From the NCBI GenBank assembly GCA_015227615.1, contig JAALGZ010000016.1, positions 248,001-312,000 of the forward strand: a DNA stretch of 64,000 nucleotides. The letters run 5' to 3'. The DNA is from Labyrinthula sp. Ha. Taxonomy: Eukaryota > Sar > Bigyra > Labyrinthulida > Labyrinthulaceae. Position numbers and translations under genes: made by a program. The notes beneath the pieces were generated by a model. That model was given only the letters and a program-made list of their open reading frames with translations, made no database searches and was not told the origin of the DNA. Positions within the stretch are counted from its first letter, which is position 1. Every line of letters begins with the position of its first letter. Of the stretch, positions 20,911 to 31,041 are shown one piece after another.

Positions 20911-23900
20911 CTATGATTCATTAATTTCATAACAAGTTTGACCTAAATTATTTTGAATAGTGTCGACTGCCCCTTTGGAAACAAAGTAATCCGCCAGGTT
21001 TGAAAATCCATACATATGACAAAAATGTAAAACAGTGTTTCCTTTCAAATTCTGCACATTTAATTTCATCTCTTTACCAAGTAAAAACTTGCATACAACT
21101 CTATTTCCTTGCTGAGCTGCTATATGCAGCAGAGTGTTTCCTTTTGGATCAACGAAATAGTTCAAAATATCACCTATAGTTTCTCCACGTTCATGGTGCA
21201 CGAAACTCGTTTCTAGTTCAGTGACACATCCCTTTACCTTATCAATACTTCCTTGTTGAATGTGTAAGATTAGTTTATCTAAAATATCAGATCTTTTGTC
21301 CTCGCTTTTTTCTTCAAGCTCATCATTTACTGTTACTGGGTCAATTAAATTAGTCAGAATTAAATGTTTGAAGTCGTTCACAGTCAAGAGTTCAGCTTTT
21401 AGCTCACCAGAGGAGGAAGAAAAACAGACACTAGTTCCATAAACTTCAGACACACTAACTGGTGAAATGTATTCGGTCGCGTATGATAATTGAAATATGG
21501 GCAATCTAGCCACGGAGGGATTATATATATTTTCAAAAAAGTTAGGCACAAGCTTCGCACATCTATTCTCCAAGTCAATCACTTCATGTGTTGGCCCCAC
21601 TCTCAGTTCTTGAGTTCTTCTCTCAATAGAGTTTTTCTTTCGACAATTGGCTATCAAGTTTTCATAAAGTTTCTTGAACTTCGGATACCGCATTTTCCAT
21701 TTCAGGCCTGCTTCTTTTTGAGCTGAGCCCAACAAAGTTTTTTTTGTTTTTGTTTGAGTACTAAGAACAACTGAGCTTGCAAGTAAGGCTGCTGATCTGC
21801 TAGTTTCACAAATGGCTTTCAATAGCTTGAACTCGTACTTTTCCAGTTCACCCTTCTCAAACAAAAAAAGAGAGTTTGGTTTGATTAATGTGTATTCGGT
21901 TTGTTTGTGTTCCTTATAAACCAACACAGGAAGCTTCCTTCGCATTATGCTAAATGCTTGAATTGGTTGGACAGATATATCTAAGACACTATACCTCTCG
22001 AAAGAAAGTAACTTTGAATCAGCAATATCTGCAAGTAAAATCTCTTGGGTAATTTCAAAAGCCTTATGAAGTAACTTCACATATTTCAAGTACACAGTGT
22101 AGGAGTTAATGTAAAAGCACAAAATCTGCATGTAGCTAAATAGAGTAGTAGGAAAAAATGTAGCCTCTCTCTTATAGAAGCAGAAGAGGTCTACAATCTC
22201 CTTAGGTGAAGTTGAGAACCCTAATCCTACTAAGATAGTTCGTAGTTGTGTTACTTCTAACAGCTGTAAGTTAAATTCAACTCCAGCTTTCTTTAACTCA
22301 AGTGGAAAAATCTTCGATTCACATATCCTGGCAATATTATTAGAGAGAGAAGCAGATATTTTTCTTACAGCAAAATATTTTTCCAACTTCTCTCGTGCAG
22401 AAGTCGACTCACATTCCAATTTTTGGAGCTCAGTTGTTCTTTCCACTTGATCAGGTTTCTGCGCAGAACAAGTTTTCTCACGATTTTTCAAAAAAGGGTA
22501 TACCAGCATCTGGCTTACTTCATTAACTGAAAGAAACTCATACTTACCATTACACTTCTGAAAGAACTTTCCTGACTCCATTAACTTTTCCATGATGAGC
22601 TGCTGAACTTGGTTCAAGGTAATTGCTGGTTCTTCATACTTTACCAAGTATTCTTCAAGTAGATCACTCAACTTTTCTAGAAATGTCAATAAATCAGACT
22701 TGTACAAATCCGATACAAAAAAATATATATCCGTCTTATGTTTACTTTCGAAAACAATTGCATCATTTGAGGTAGACACTTCATGTAGCAAGAGTTCTAA
22801 ACTACCCATTTCAGGACCAGGAGTACTCTCATCTCTCTTCTCTCGCTTCAACTTCTCCTTAGAAGTGATTCTTAGTTTTTGCAGATTAGAGTTCTGAAAA
22901 ACCAAAAGGTGGCTCTGGCTGTTGCATTCAAGAGGATAAATATTATTGAAAACACCGCCATCAAGTTTAATCAAGTATATTAACTCGTTTGGTTTATAAA
23001 TCCTTCGTGGTAAGGAGGTTAGAATTTCCCAACCCAAACCTCGCCACTTATTGTCATGTTCAAGTGATGCAAACAGGTCCTTTCTCTCAAGTTGCACTGT
23101 GTAAACATGAGGCCAACGTATGGGATGAGCGGGAATCATTGAATCCTCTGAAATACCAAAATTACACGGTTCGTAATTTTCATTTGGAGGCCATAGTCCA
23201 GGAAATGAAGGGTTGTAAGCAAGCGATCTGCAGGGAACCTCAACCACAAGCTTAACTTTGGCTTCTTGAACTGTGACTAGCTCAATGGCACACAAATGGG
23301 TCAAAACCATTTGAAAAGCTTCATTAATCAAATTCTCATCTGGTCTTACTTTAGGCTGATAAGGTTCTTCAAAAACCTGAACTGCGTCAGTCATTACAGG
23401 TTCAGGGAAGAAGAACTTTACTTTGACCTCATGAAATGCTTTTCCTGTGTAGTTCCTTGTTGGCTTCAACCAGAGGCGCATTTCAGGAGCTTTCGGCAAG
23501 TTTAAAAAAGCAGCATATCGACTTATATAACCGAATTGATGTTTTTGAACCACTGGAATACTTCCAGGAACAAAAAAAGAACTCAAATTAGACCCTCTTA
23601 CCTCATTTAAGAACTGAAAGCGTTGTTGAAAATGCTTCAGTTTCACTTCAGGCTCTTTGGCAAGACTAGCGAAATCAGCACCATGACCTATAAAAAATGC
23701 GTGAATGATCCTGGTATATGAATTTAATGCTCTTTGAATTGGAGTAATACGAAACTTTTGTTGTACATATATGGGGTAATCTATTTGTACGGAGTCACTA
23801 TGTTCTTGGATTTTCACACCGTCGTGTAGATACGTTCTGTAAACCTTTTCAGCTTCCTTTCTTTCAACTATATTGCAAGTAATGCAAACCCCGTTTGATA

Positions 23901-24543
23901 TGGTTTTTCTGTTTGTTTCATTATAATAATGAAAAAGATCATCAATGTCTCTAGAGAAACTTGTTTTATGAACTATCTCAGTCTCCACGAAGTTTTGACA
24001 CCTTTGAGCCTGGGTTTTCAGCTTTTCTCTCAAAATTTTCACAATTATATGCTCATTAACAATAGATCTTGTTGGCTTTGGTGTATATAGAGTGCCAGTT
24101 AAAGCTGGTAAAGATTGTTTCTCTTTCAACTTCGCAAAAGCAATTATTCTTTCATCTCGATATTTGAGCCTCAAATCCCTAAAACTGTAACTCCGTGAAG
24201 CTTTGGTAAGAACTTTGTCTTTCACAAATTTCAAGCGTGAATTAGCTAACAAGACTGGTATCTGTCCCGTATCTTTTTTCAAACCATTCAAGGCACCGGT
24301 ATCCTTAATAGTTTCCAAAGCCATTTCACCCACTTCAGGATTCACCCTCTTATTCACATCAACGCGAGAAAATATCCTTGGGAAACGAGTTGTTTTCCTA
24401 ATTCTCCCCTTTCGCACATTATTTCCTCCCCTGCGCTTCTTCTTACCCTTCCAAGATTGATTTACCGTTTTTATCGCTAGTCTAGCAAGCCGCATCGTAC
24501 TATTTATATATTCTTCCACATTCTCCTCCTTTTCATTTTTCAT
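20911..24543 (-). CDS. 1210-residue protein with C-terminal ankyrin repeats
   Basis: A single exon. The N-terminus is very basic (KGKKKRRGG...RKGRIRKTTRFPR, residues 30-55), then about 1000 residues of mixed alpha/beta character with no family I recognise. A patch near the middle (ISASLSNNIARICESKIFPLELKKAG... LRTILVGLGFSTSPKEIVDLFCFYKR) has the feel of an EF-hand-like or helical module without clear calcium ligands. The last 100 residues hold three ankyrin repeats: DPKGNTLLHIAAQQGNRVV, NLKGNTVLHFCHMYGFSNL and a terminal cap NNLGQTCYEI. The repeats suggest a scaffold or binding role. It starts 20 nt downstream of the Kelch gene's stop, same strand, so the two may share a transcript or the promoter lies inside the Kelch gene. 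Confidence 0.8.
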   Translation of the reverse strand: MKNEKEENVEEYINSTMRLARLAIKTVNQSWKGKKKRRGGNNVRKGRIRKTTRFPRIFSRVDVNKRVNPEVGEMALETIKDTGALNGLKKDTGQIPVLLANSRLKFVKDKVLTKASRSYSFRDLRLKYRDERIIAFAKLKEKQSLPALTGTLYTPKPTRSIVNEHIIVKILREKLKTQAQRCQNFVETEIVHKTSFSRDIDDLFHYYNETNRKTISNGVCITCNIVERKEAEKVYRTYLHDGVKIQEHSDSVQIDYPIYVQQKFRITPIQRALNSYTRIIHAFFIGHGADFASLAKEPEVKLKHFQQRFQFLNEVRGSNLSSFFVPGSIPVVQKHQFGYISRYAAFLNLPKAPEMRLWLKPTRNYTGKAFHEVKVKFFFPEPVMTDAVQVFEEPYQPKVRPDENLINEAFQMVLTHLCAIELVTVQEAKVKLVVEVPCRSLAYNPSFPGLWPPNENYEPCNFGISEDSMIPAHPIRWPHVYTVQLERKDLFASLEHDNKWRGLGWEILTSLPRRIYKPNELIYLIKLDGGVFNNIYPLECNSQSHLLVFQNSNLQKLRITSKEKLKREKRDESTPGPEMGSLELLLHEVSTSNDAIVFESKHKTDIYFFVSDLYKSDLLTFLEKLSDLLEEYLVKYEEPAITLNQVQQLIMEKLMESGKFFQKCNGKYEFLSVNEVSQMLVYPFLKNREKTCSAQKPDQVERTTELQKLECESTSAREKLEKYFAVRKISASLSNNIARICESKIFPLELKKAGVEFNLQLLEVTQLRTILVGLGFSTSPKEIVDLFCFYKREATFFPTTLFSYMQILCFYINSYTVYLKYVKLLHKAFEITQEILLADIADSKLLSFERYSVLDISVQPIQAFSIMRRKLPVLVYKEHKQTEYTLIKPNSLFLFEKGELEKYEFKLLKAICETSRSAALLASSVVLSTQTKTKKTLLGSAQKEAGLKWKMRYPKFKKLYENLIANCRKKNSIERRTQELRVGPTHEVIDLENRCAKLVPNFFENIYNPSVARLPIFQLSYATEYISPVSVSEVYGTSVCFSSSSGELKAELLTVNDFKHLILTNLIDPVTVNDELEEKSEDKRSDILDKLILHIQQGSIDKVKGCVTELETSFVHHERGETIGDILNYFVDPKGNTLLHIAAQQGNRVVCKFLLGKEMKLNVQNLKGNTVLHFCHMYGFSNLADYFVSKGAVDTIQNNLGQTCYEINES

Positions 24544-24563
24544 AACTAAACGGCCAAATTATT

Positions 24564-26558
24564 CTACCTGGTTTTAACGGACTTCAAAGCAACTCCCCTT
24601 TTTCTAAGCTCACTGATCTTGCCCTGCCTCTCCAGATCACGTTCCCGTTGGGTTTGCTCAAGCTCCAACGTCCCGAGTTTCTCGACAGTCATTTTAACTT
24701 CTTCATACCTTTTCTGACAAAGTTGAAATCCCTCCCTTCTTAATTCCTTTCCCGAAAGTCTCGCAGTGGGCTCAAGTAACTTTGAAGCAAATTCACTAAC
24801 CCAAAAGTCCACAGTTCTTTCAAAAAAATCTCTCAATTCTTCTCCAAACTCTGGGATCTCCTCCTGCGAATACTTTTCAAGTACTTCCCTTAGCTCAAGT
24901 ACTTCCTTCAAGTTCATTCCATTTTCTTCCAAGCTACTCCCACTCTCACCATCCGATGAATCTCCCTCTTCCTCAGTCATCAAATCCTCTCCCCCTTCAA
25001 CCTCCATCAGATCTGCCTCCTGCTGCACCTTGTCCAAAGTACTCTTCCAATCTCCACAAACCACATTCTCCCAGCCATTAGGCTTTGCAATATTTAATCT
25101 CCACATATCATCAAAATTTACATGGTAATCCACGATCTCACTTGTACCGAATAAAATGTACATCAAATTCCCCACACAAAATATACCTGCTCCAATTCTC
25201 CCCATAGGAACATCTTCCATCTCCTCCTCTTTCTTCTCAATCTTGATCTCTTCTTTATCCATTTTCTTAACGTCGAAATCTCCCTCCACCATTTCAGGTT
25301 TCTCTCCTTCTTCCTCAGTAATTAATTTAATAATCTCCCCGTTTTCTACGTAATAAAATGCATTGTCGTCAATGGACTCGTCATCCGTCTCCATCTCCTC
25401 GATCTTCTGCTGACTCATTTCTGCCTTTTTTTTTCTTCTTCTTCGTTTCTTTCCTTCCAACTTCTTCGACACATCCACTTCATACCATCGACATCTTCCC
25501 ATATCAAAAGAAAACAGATCGGAATAAAACTCTCCTTCTACATCATTCTCCGACTGTTTATCTACAACTCCTCCAAAAAGAATGATACGGTTCTTGTACA
25601 CTACACTGCCTGATCCCGATCTCTTCATTGCCTCTAAAGATCCTTTGGCTGAAACTCTTGTCCATGAAATATCTACTTTTTGGGATCCAGGTTCAAGAAG
25701 ACAAAGCTCTAGTTTCCACATATCGCACAAACTTTTTCCTTTACCTTTTTCTTTTGAGTAACCACCAAACATAAAAAAACTATCTTTATCAACTTTGGAA
25801 GCGTGAAAATGAAAAGCACTCCTTGGCGATGGCTTTTGAACTAATTTTGTCCCTTTTTTCGAATCATTCAAAGGTTGAAACCATTGTTTTGCTCGAAGAT
25901 CGAATAAATGAATATCATTATAAAAATTTGTTCCTTTCGCTGTTTCGTAAAATCCACCAAATAAAACAAGAAAATGTTTGAATTTTCCCATCCGATGTCC
26001 AGATCGTGCACTTGGCCCTGAATTAGTAATAATGTTATTGAACGTATTTGTTTCAACGTCAAACTCCCAAAGATCTCTATAGTGATGAAAACTGTTTGCG
26101 GTTGAAAACTCACCACCAAATATATATATTTTCTGTTTGCCTCCAACAGTTGCGGAAATAGCTTGATGACTACATCTTCTTGGAGGTGGATTTGGTGAAA
26201 TAATTTCTTTCCATTCGTTTTTTGAAGGGGTGAATTTGTACAAATTGTTGAAACATTTTGAAACTTCGCCATCAAAATATTCACCTCCAAAAATCAGAAA
26301 TATATTATCGCCAATATCGGTGATTGTAGAGTAGTTTCGAGGTGTTGGCGGTTTGTCTAAGGCAGCAACTTGAACTTGATCTCGAACTTGGTCTCGTTTT
26401 TCAAATTCCTTTAACAAAGCATCGAGATCATCTGGTTCTTCTTCGTAATTAAACTTCCCTTTGTTCCGCTTCGAGTTTTTCTTTAACGCTTTGTTCTGTT
26501 GTTTTAATCTTTTTTTGGCTTTGGCCTCTTCCTTTTTTGCGTTCTTCTTTTTTGCCAT
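24564..26558 (-). CDS. KLHDC4: Kelch-repeat protein of the KLHDC4/Kel3 family
   Basis: A 664-residue single-exon gene. It has a basic coiled N-terminus (MAKKKNAKKEEAKAKKR) and PDDLDALLKEFEK, both typical of the family. At least five Kelch blades are marked by FGGEYF, FGGEFST, FGGFYET, FGGYSKEK and FGGVVDK, with the R-S/R-x-G-H and W residues that space them (about 90-380). An acidic linker follows, and a last blade-like segment ends DDMWRLNIAKPNGWE. The C-terminal 110 residues (LRDFFERTVDFW...GKELRREGFQLCQKRYEE) match the DUF4110 tail found in Kel3/KLHDC4 proteins. The biochemical role of the family is poorly defined. The linker is lysine/glutamate-rich and likely disordered. Confidence 0.9.
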   Translation of the reverse strand: MAKKKNAKKEEAKAKKRLKQQNKALKKNSKRNKGKFNYEEEPDDLDALLKEFEKRDQVRDQVQVAALDKPPTPRNYSTITDIGDNIFLIFGGEYFDGEVSKCFNNLYKFTPSKNEWKEIISPNPPPRRCSHQAISATVGGKQKIYIFGGEFSTANSFHHYRDLWEFDVETNTFNNIITNSGPSARSGHRMGKFKHFLVLFGGFYETAKGTNFYNDIHLFDLRAKQWFQPLNDSKKGTKLVQKPSPRSAFHFHASKVDKDSFFMFGGYSKEKGKGKSLCDMWKLELCLLEPGSQKVDISWTRVSAKGSLEAMKRSGSGSVVYKNRIILFGGVVDKQSENDVEGEFYSDLFSFDMGRCRWYEVDVSKKLEGKKRRRRKKKAEMSQQKIEEMETDDESIDDNAFYYVENGEIIKLITEEEGEKPEMVEGDFDVKKMDKEEIKIEKKEEEMEDVPMGRIGAGIFCVGNLMYILFGTSEIVDYHVNFDDMWRLNIAKPNGWENVVCGDWKSTLDKVQQEADLMEVEGGEDLMTEEEGDSSDGESGSSLEENGMNLKEVLELREVLEKYSQEEIPEFGEELRDFFERTVDFWVSEFASKLLEPTARLSGKELRREGFQLCQKRYEEVKMTVEKLGTLELEQTQRERDLERQGKISELRKRGVALKSVKTR

Positions 26559-29500
26559 TGTTTAACGAGTGGATAATTTATTGGAAATATCTGCAGTAAT
26601 GCCCCTTTGTTTCTACAAATCTTTGGTTTTGGTTTGAAGGTTACACTTCGCTAAAATCTAAATAAGGTATAAAAAAGCAAGGTTTACCAAATAAATTTTT
26701 ATTTAAAAGAAACTATAGAAGTTTAGGAATCTTCTATTCTAGTTAATTATTCGTGCAATCGTTAAGGTTCCCGTGTATGCGTGGACCCCTAATCATGCTA
26801 ATCAGCTGTGTACTTCACTCTGAGTTTTTTAGTGTTGCATTTTTATGAAGCACAAGAAGCAAAATGATAACGCGAAAAATATTACATAAAAGTATTTCTG
26901 AAACTTATGAAAAAAGGTGGTTAGAAAGAGCTAAACTGCAAATTTAGTTTAAGAAATAAATAAAAATAATCTTAAATTAGAAGAAACCTTCGGCAGTTTC
27001 AAGTGGAGCTTGTAGAGCAATATAAACAGGTAAACAGCGTAATCAAATATCCGATTGCTTATATCATTTATTTTAATATAATAAAGCTGCAACGTTAGTT
27101 CCTAGTGGAGAAAACACTAGATAAGGCCTCAAGCAGTTGAATTCTCTATGACCAGTTATTGGTTTCATCAGGATAAGCTGCGACAACATAATTTGATGAG
27201 CTCTACAGATTACTATATAGATTAAATTTTTCCTTGTTAAAAAAGAATCGGTCACGTTAGCTTTCCAGATGATGGAAGATACTCCATACATTTCTATGAG
27301 GTATTATGTTGAGGTTTAGGGTTGTTGCACACTTGGAGTCGCATCTGCGCCAGAAACATAATGAGTTATGAAGAGACTATTTATGTCCTATATCCATTTA
27401 TTAATAGATTGGGGTCTTCTGTCATATTCTATTAATATAGAGTATAGGTAATACAAACAAAAACTTAAAGGACAAACCAAGTATGCAAGTAGGACCAAAG
27501 GAGCCTTATTTGTCCTTCATCATGAAAAATCTATTAAAGATTTCAAAAGAATAAACTTTTTCTCTCGCATACATAATTTCTCCCGATAATACATGGTTAT
27601 CTCTCATTCTAGGTGTCCAAATCGATCTTCCAATAACCATTGTAAACGAATGCTACTTTCTTGCTGTTTCTCACATCTCTTAAGGGAAACAAATATTCTC
27701 AATAAAGATAATTATTTTGAAAAATCATGGTTAGGTATTACAACTCTCCGGAGTGGTTTCTGTTTTGTAACTATAGCTATCATCAACCCCGCAAGTTTTG
27801 TCACTGCAGACAGGCTGTTTTCTACTTTATTGGATGGAGAGTCTTCCAAAAAGAATTAATGAAGCTTTGCAACCAAATAAAGATATGATCAAATACATTA
27901 GTGAAACCAGACAGGATATATTTCAATAGCAAAATGTACTGAATCTACTGCAGCTTTCATCAAAGTTCATTTCATGGTACTTGCTTAGATAAGGATTTTT
28001 CCAGAGTTATAATGTTATCTCTTAAGACTTAAGGGTTTATTTCAGAGCTCTTTGGAGGTGATTGTTTCTCTTGGGCATATCATTCTACTGTTAGTATTCT
28101 ATTTTGTACCAGGATATTACCAGATCATAAAGAAAATAACTAAGTAGATCTTTCTAATATTTTCCAAGGCAAAATTTTAATAGCGAAACTAGTAGTCTAT
28201 TAGAGTTTTATAAAAAACACTCATTCCAAATCTTTATGAAGAAAAGTAAAATGAACTCATACAATTTCACACTATCTCATTGTACTACTTGAGGTGTAAC
28301 CTATTCACCTAAATCTTTGTTATTGGTACGCTGATGGGCTTTGGTTCTAACAAGTTAATTGTTTATTTGTTTGAATTCTGGGGCTGGGTGTATTTTATTA
28401 ATATACGTTAACTTCAAAACTGTGAACTATATTCTAATGGGTTTGAACTATGAAATTCGCTTCATTAACCTCGCGTCTGATAACTATAGTTAGATTGGAC
28501 ATTTTTAATGCTCTTAATAATTTCAAACTATAATTCTATATCTCCACTTAAGAATTTCTCTAAAGATGGAAAATAAATACAAAAAATATGTTTAATTTAT
28601 TCAAATACTTGCTTGAGCATATTATTGCTCTATTAATTCTACGAGTGGGAAAAGGGATCATTTTCCAAATAGAGGTTATACTACAGATGCGCATGAAATT
28701 AGGCTATATTGCATTTCTTCTCAAAACCTAATTATTTCAATGACATGTAGGTTTACTAATGGCTTGAACTTTCTCATTTGTTTTAGTGCAAGTGTCAATG
28801 GTTTTGATTATAAACATCAAACAGTATCGTTGGCCTCAAGGAACCTGTCACTGAAATCTTTAACTATTTTCAGATATTTATTTTATAACCAGACGCACCA
28901 AAATCAGTTTGCGGGGTATACCGGGAGGATTTAATAGGCATATAAATGTATCAACTCTTATTGCTCAGTCCTTACTCTACCCAAGAACTGTGAGTATTAC
29001 TAGTTTTCCCCCTTAATATATAACACATTTCACTTAGATTTTAATAACCAAGCACTCTATAGGTTCCTATTTTGTCACTATGGATAAATGTATTCAGGAG
29101 TAAATCTTGTTAATAGCGCATCAACGTAACTAAGTATGTTATTATTCAGTGACGACACGATAATATATCGTTATCTTGGATATCTAAGTTAAGGTGAAGG
29201 TGAGGTCAATAACAAAACTAGTGTTGCTGGTAGAGACTCTGAAAAGATATTACTATAAAATAATTAAACAGAAAATAAATATACTTCAGGCTACCATTAG
29301 CTAGCATTCGACCCTATGAGTTCCTAGTACCTTAACTTATTCCGAGCATTAAAGCAATATAATGATCCACCAAAAAATGTCCTACACTTTAATGGAATGC
29401 CATCCAACTCTCCAAGAGAACTGAAAAGGTATTGTATCGCTTTTTTTCACTCATAATAATAATTTTGCTCTCTAAGGTAAGCAATCGAAGCCACGTAGTA

Positions 29501-30008
29501 TTGTTTTTAGAATGAAGCAGCTGCAAGAGTTGTTACTTCTGAATAATTAATTATATTCAAAATTATCCCTCCATATTTGATTTCTATGATAAAACAAAAA
29601 AGCAATGCTTCGCATAGTTTTCAATTCGCATTTTCCGCATTCTCGATGCTTCGAAGATACGTAAATCAACAGGGCAGAACTGGTTTGTATCCAAAATAAT
29701 TTACTTTCATGGGGCGTTGTATAGAAGATTGTAGATTTAGCTTCTAGTTCATTGGACAAAGACAAACTTATTTCTGTATAACATAAAGGTGAGACTAAGT
29801 TTAAAATTCTTTTGGGATCCGTATTTAACGCGAAATGTTCCTGTCAGTCGGATATAATTTGTCCCCATAAGAATTGCTATCTCTATGTTCCAATAATTTT
29901 AGGACGGCAAAACCATAAGAAGTGACCAAAACGGCCACTTCAACATCAATTCGCGAAAGAAGAAGAAAAAGCCCAAAATAGGAAACACTGATCACTTCCC
30001 AAAAAACC
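26559..30008. other. 3.4-kb AT-rich desert
   Basis: Only short open frames. An 88-codon forward frame at 27593-27859 ends with IINPASFVTADRLFSTLL, faintly like the hAT transposase dimerisation motif (P-x-S-x-x-x-ER-x-FS), but this is too weak to call. A 72-codon minus frame at 29547-29765 starts with a good ATG 243 nt from the next gene and has no recognisable domain. No RNA gene seen. Confidence 0.45.
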
Positions 30009-30653
30009 ATGTTGCCCTCCGATACCGATGATGAGCAAGCAGATATATCCCTTCCCAAAATAGATGGATTAGATGCAACTTCTATTTCACTTCCCAACCT
30101 AGACCAGATCGCCCAAGCTTCTTCTTCAAGGACACACTTCGACCACAAGTCAAAGCAAAAAGTCTGCATCCACGGGAGGACAAATAACGGATACTTTTGT
30201 AAAGAATGCCCCGGAAAGGGAATTTGTGAACACTTACACCAAAAATACTCCTGTAAGAGATGCAAAGGTAGCAGTGTATGTCCTCATGGAAAACAAAAAC
30301 ACTATTGTAAAATATGCAGACCTAATTATTCCAAGAATAGAAAATCTAAAGTTCGAGAACGTATTATGCGAGGAACTCCGACAAAGAGGAGAAAAGGATT
30401 AGATACACAAGTTTCAGCAGTTTTAGAGGGGATGGTAGGAGCTGTAGAGATCAAGCAGTATCAAGCTGATAAGATCCAGCAAGAGAAGTATGAGCACACA
30501 GGAAGAGATCGGAGAGAATTAGAATACGAGAACATAGAATTTCCCAGCACGGATTTTCATCCACGTGCTCCAACACCAGAAGAAGAAACCGTGGTTGATG
30601 AGGGAGAATTTGGTATTCAGAAAAGCGCAGAGACGCAAGAAGAACACATGTAA
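30009..30653 (+). CDS. Cys/His-repeat (C-x-H-G...C-x-x-C) protein
   Basis: A 214-residue single-exon gene. After an acidic, Ser-rich start (LPSDTDDEQADISLPK), residues about 53-108 hold three tandem copies of a zinc-binding unit: CIHGRTNNGYFCKEC, CEHLHQKYSCKRC and CPHGKQKHYCKIC, i.e. C-x-H-x(7-9)-C-x2-C, with short GKGI/GSSV linkers. A basic region (NRKSKVRERIMRGTPTKRRK) and an acidic tail follow. The same repeat style occurs in proteins of stramenopiles, other protists and large DNA viruses, and is thought to bind zinc; its role is not established. The basic stretch would suit nuclear or nucleic-acid contact. It is convergent with RBX1, with 14 nt between stop codons. Confidence 0.65.
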   Translation: MLPSDTDDEQADISLPKIDGLDATSISLPNLDQIAQASSSRTHFDHKSKQKVCIHGRTNNGYFCKECPGKGICEHLHQKYSCKRCKGSSVCPHGKQKHYCKICRPNYSKNRKSKVRERIMRGTPTKRRKGLDTQVSAVLEGMVGAVEIKQYQADKIQQEKYEHTGRDRRELEYENIEFPSTDFHPRAPTPEEETVVDEGEFGIQKSAETQEEHM

Positions 30654-30667
30654 ATTAAGAATATGTC

Positions 30668-31041
30668 TCATGCGGTTCCTGATTCTGTTCCATTACCTAC
30701 TTTTTGATATCCCCACTCTTGATTATCCAGAGGACAAACATTTCTTGTCTTGAGCCAGCGAGTTATACAGTGATAATGAAAAGCGTGATCTAAGTATGAA
30801 AATCGAAGAAAAATCTACTGCAGTTTCCCCAAGCTACATTACAGTCGTCTGGAGTGCTTGCTGATTGATTTGCTTGGCATTCAATACAGGGATCCATAAT
30901 ATGGTTCCGGCAGATAGCACAAGTTTCAGTTACAAGGTCTATGTGATAACAAAAGGTAATAATTCAGATACCATAGGACCATAGAGCAACTGCATTCCAT
31001 TTTTTTATTTCGAATCGGGGTTTTTTATCCACAGTTGACAT
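30668..31041 (-). CDS. RBX1: RING-box protein 1 (cullin-RING ligase subunit)
   Basis: Three exons (30972-31041, 30819-30938, 30668-30789) give 103 residues, close to the 108 of human RBX1. Exon 1 reads [15 protein letters not shown], the strand that threads into the cullin. Exon 2 has [19 protein letters not shown] and ends in VAWGNCN. Exon 3 has [19 protein letters not shown] followed by [12 protein letters not shown]. All RING-H2 zinc ligands of the family are present (CxxC, the CxxC of the insert, CxHxxHxxC and CPLD with Asp as ligand). It recruits E2 enzymes to cullins in SCF-type ubiquitin ligases and promotes neddylation. Both introns break highly conserved sequence, so the gene is invisible as a single open frame. 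Confidence 0.95.
30790..30818 (-). other. 29-nt intron in RBX1
   Basis: GTAGATT donor, ATACTTAG acceptor. Removal joins AWGNC to NHAFHYHC in frame, matching the conserved RBX1 CNHAFHFHC. Confidence 0.93.
30939..30971 (-). other. 33-nt intron in RBX1
   Basis: GTATCTG donor, CACATAG acceptor. Removal joins ALWSY to [13 protein letters not shown], matching the RBX1 order ALWAWDIVVDNCAICRNH. Confidence 0.93.

Noticed and set aside
27593-27859. hAT transposase C-terminus
   Set aside because: Only a faint resemblance to the dimerisation motif, with no other hAT feature or terminal repeats.
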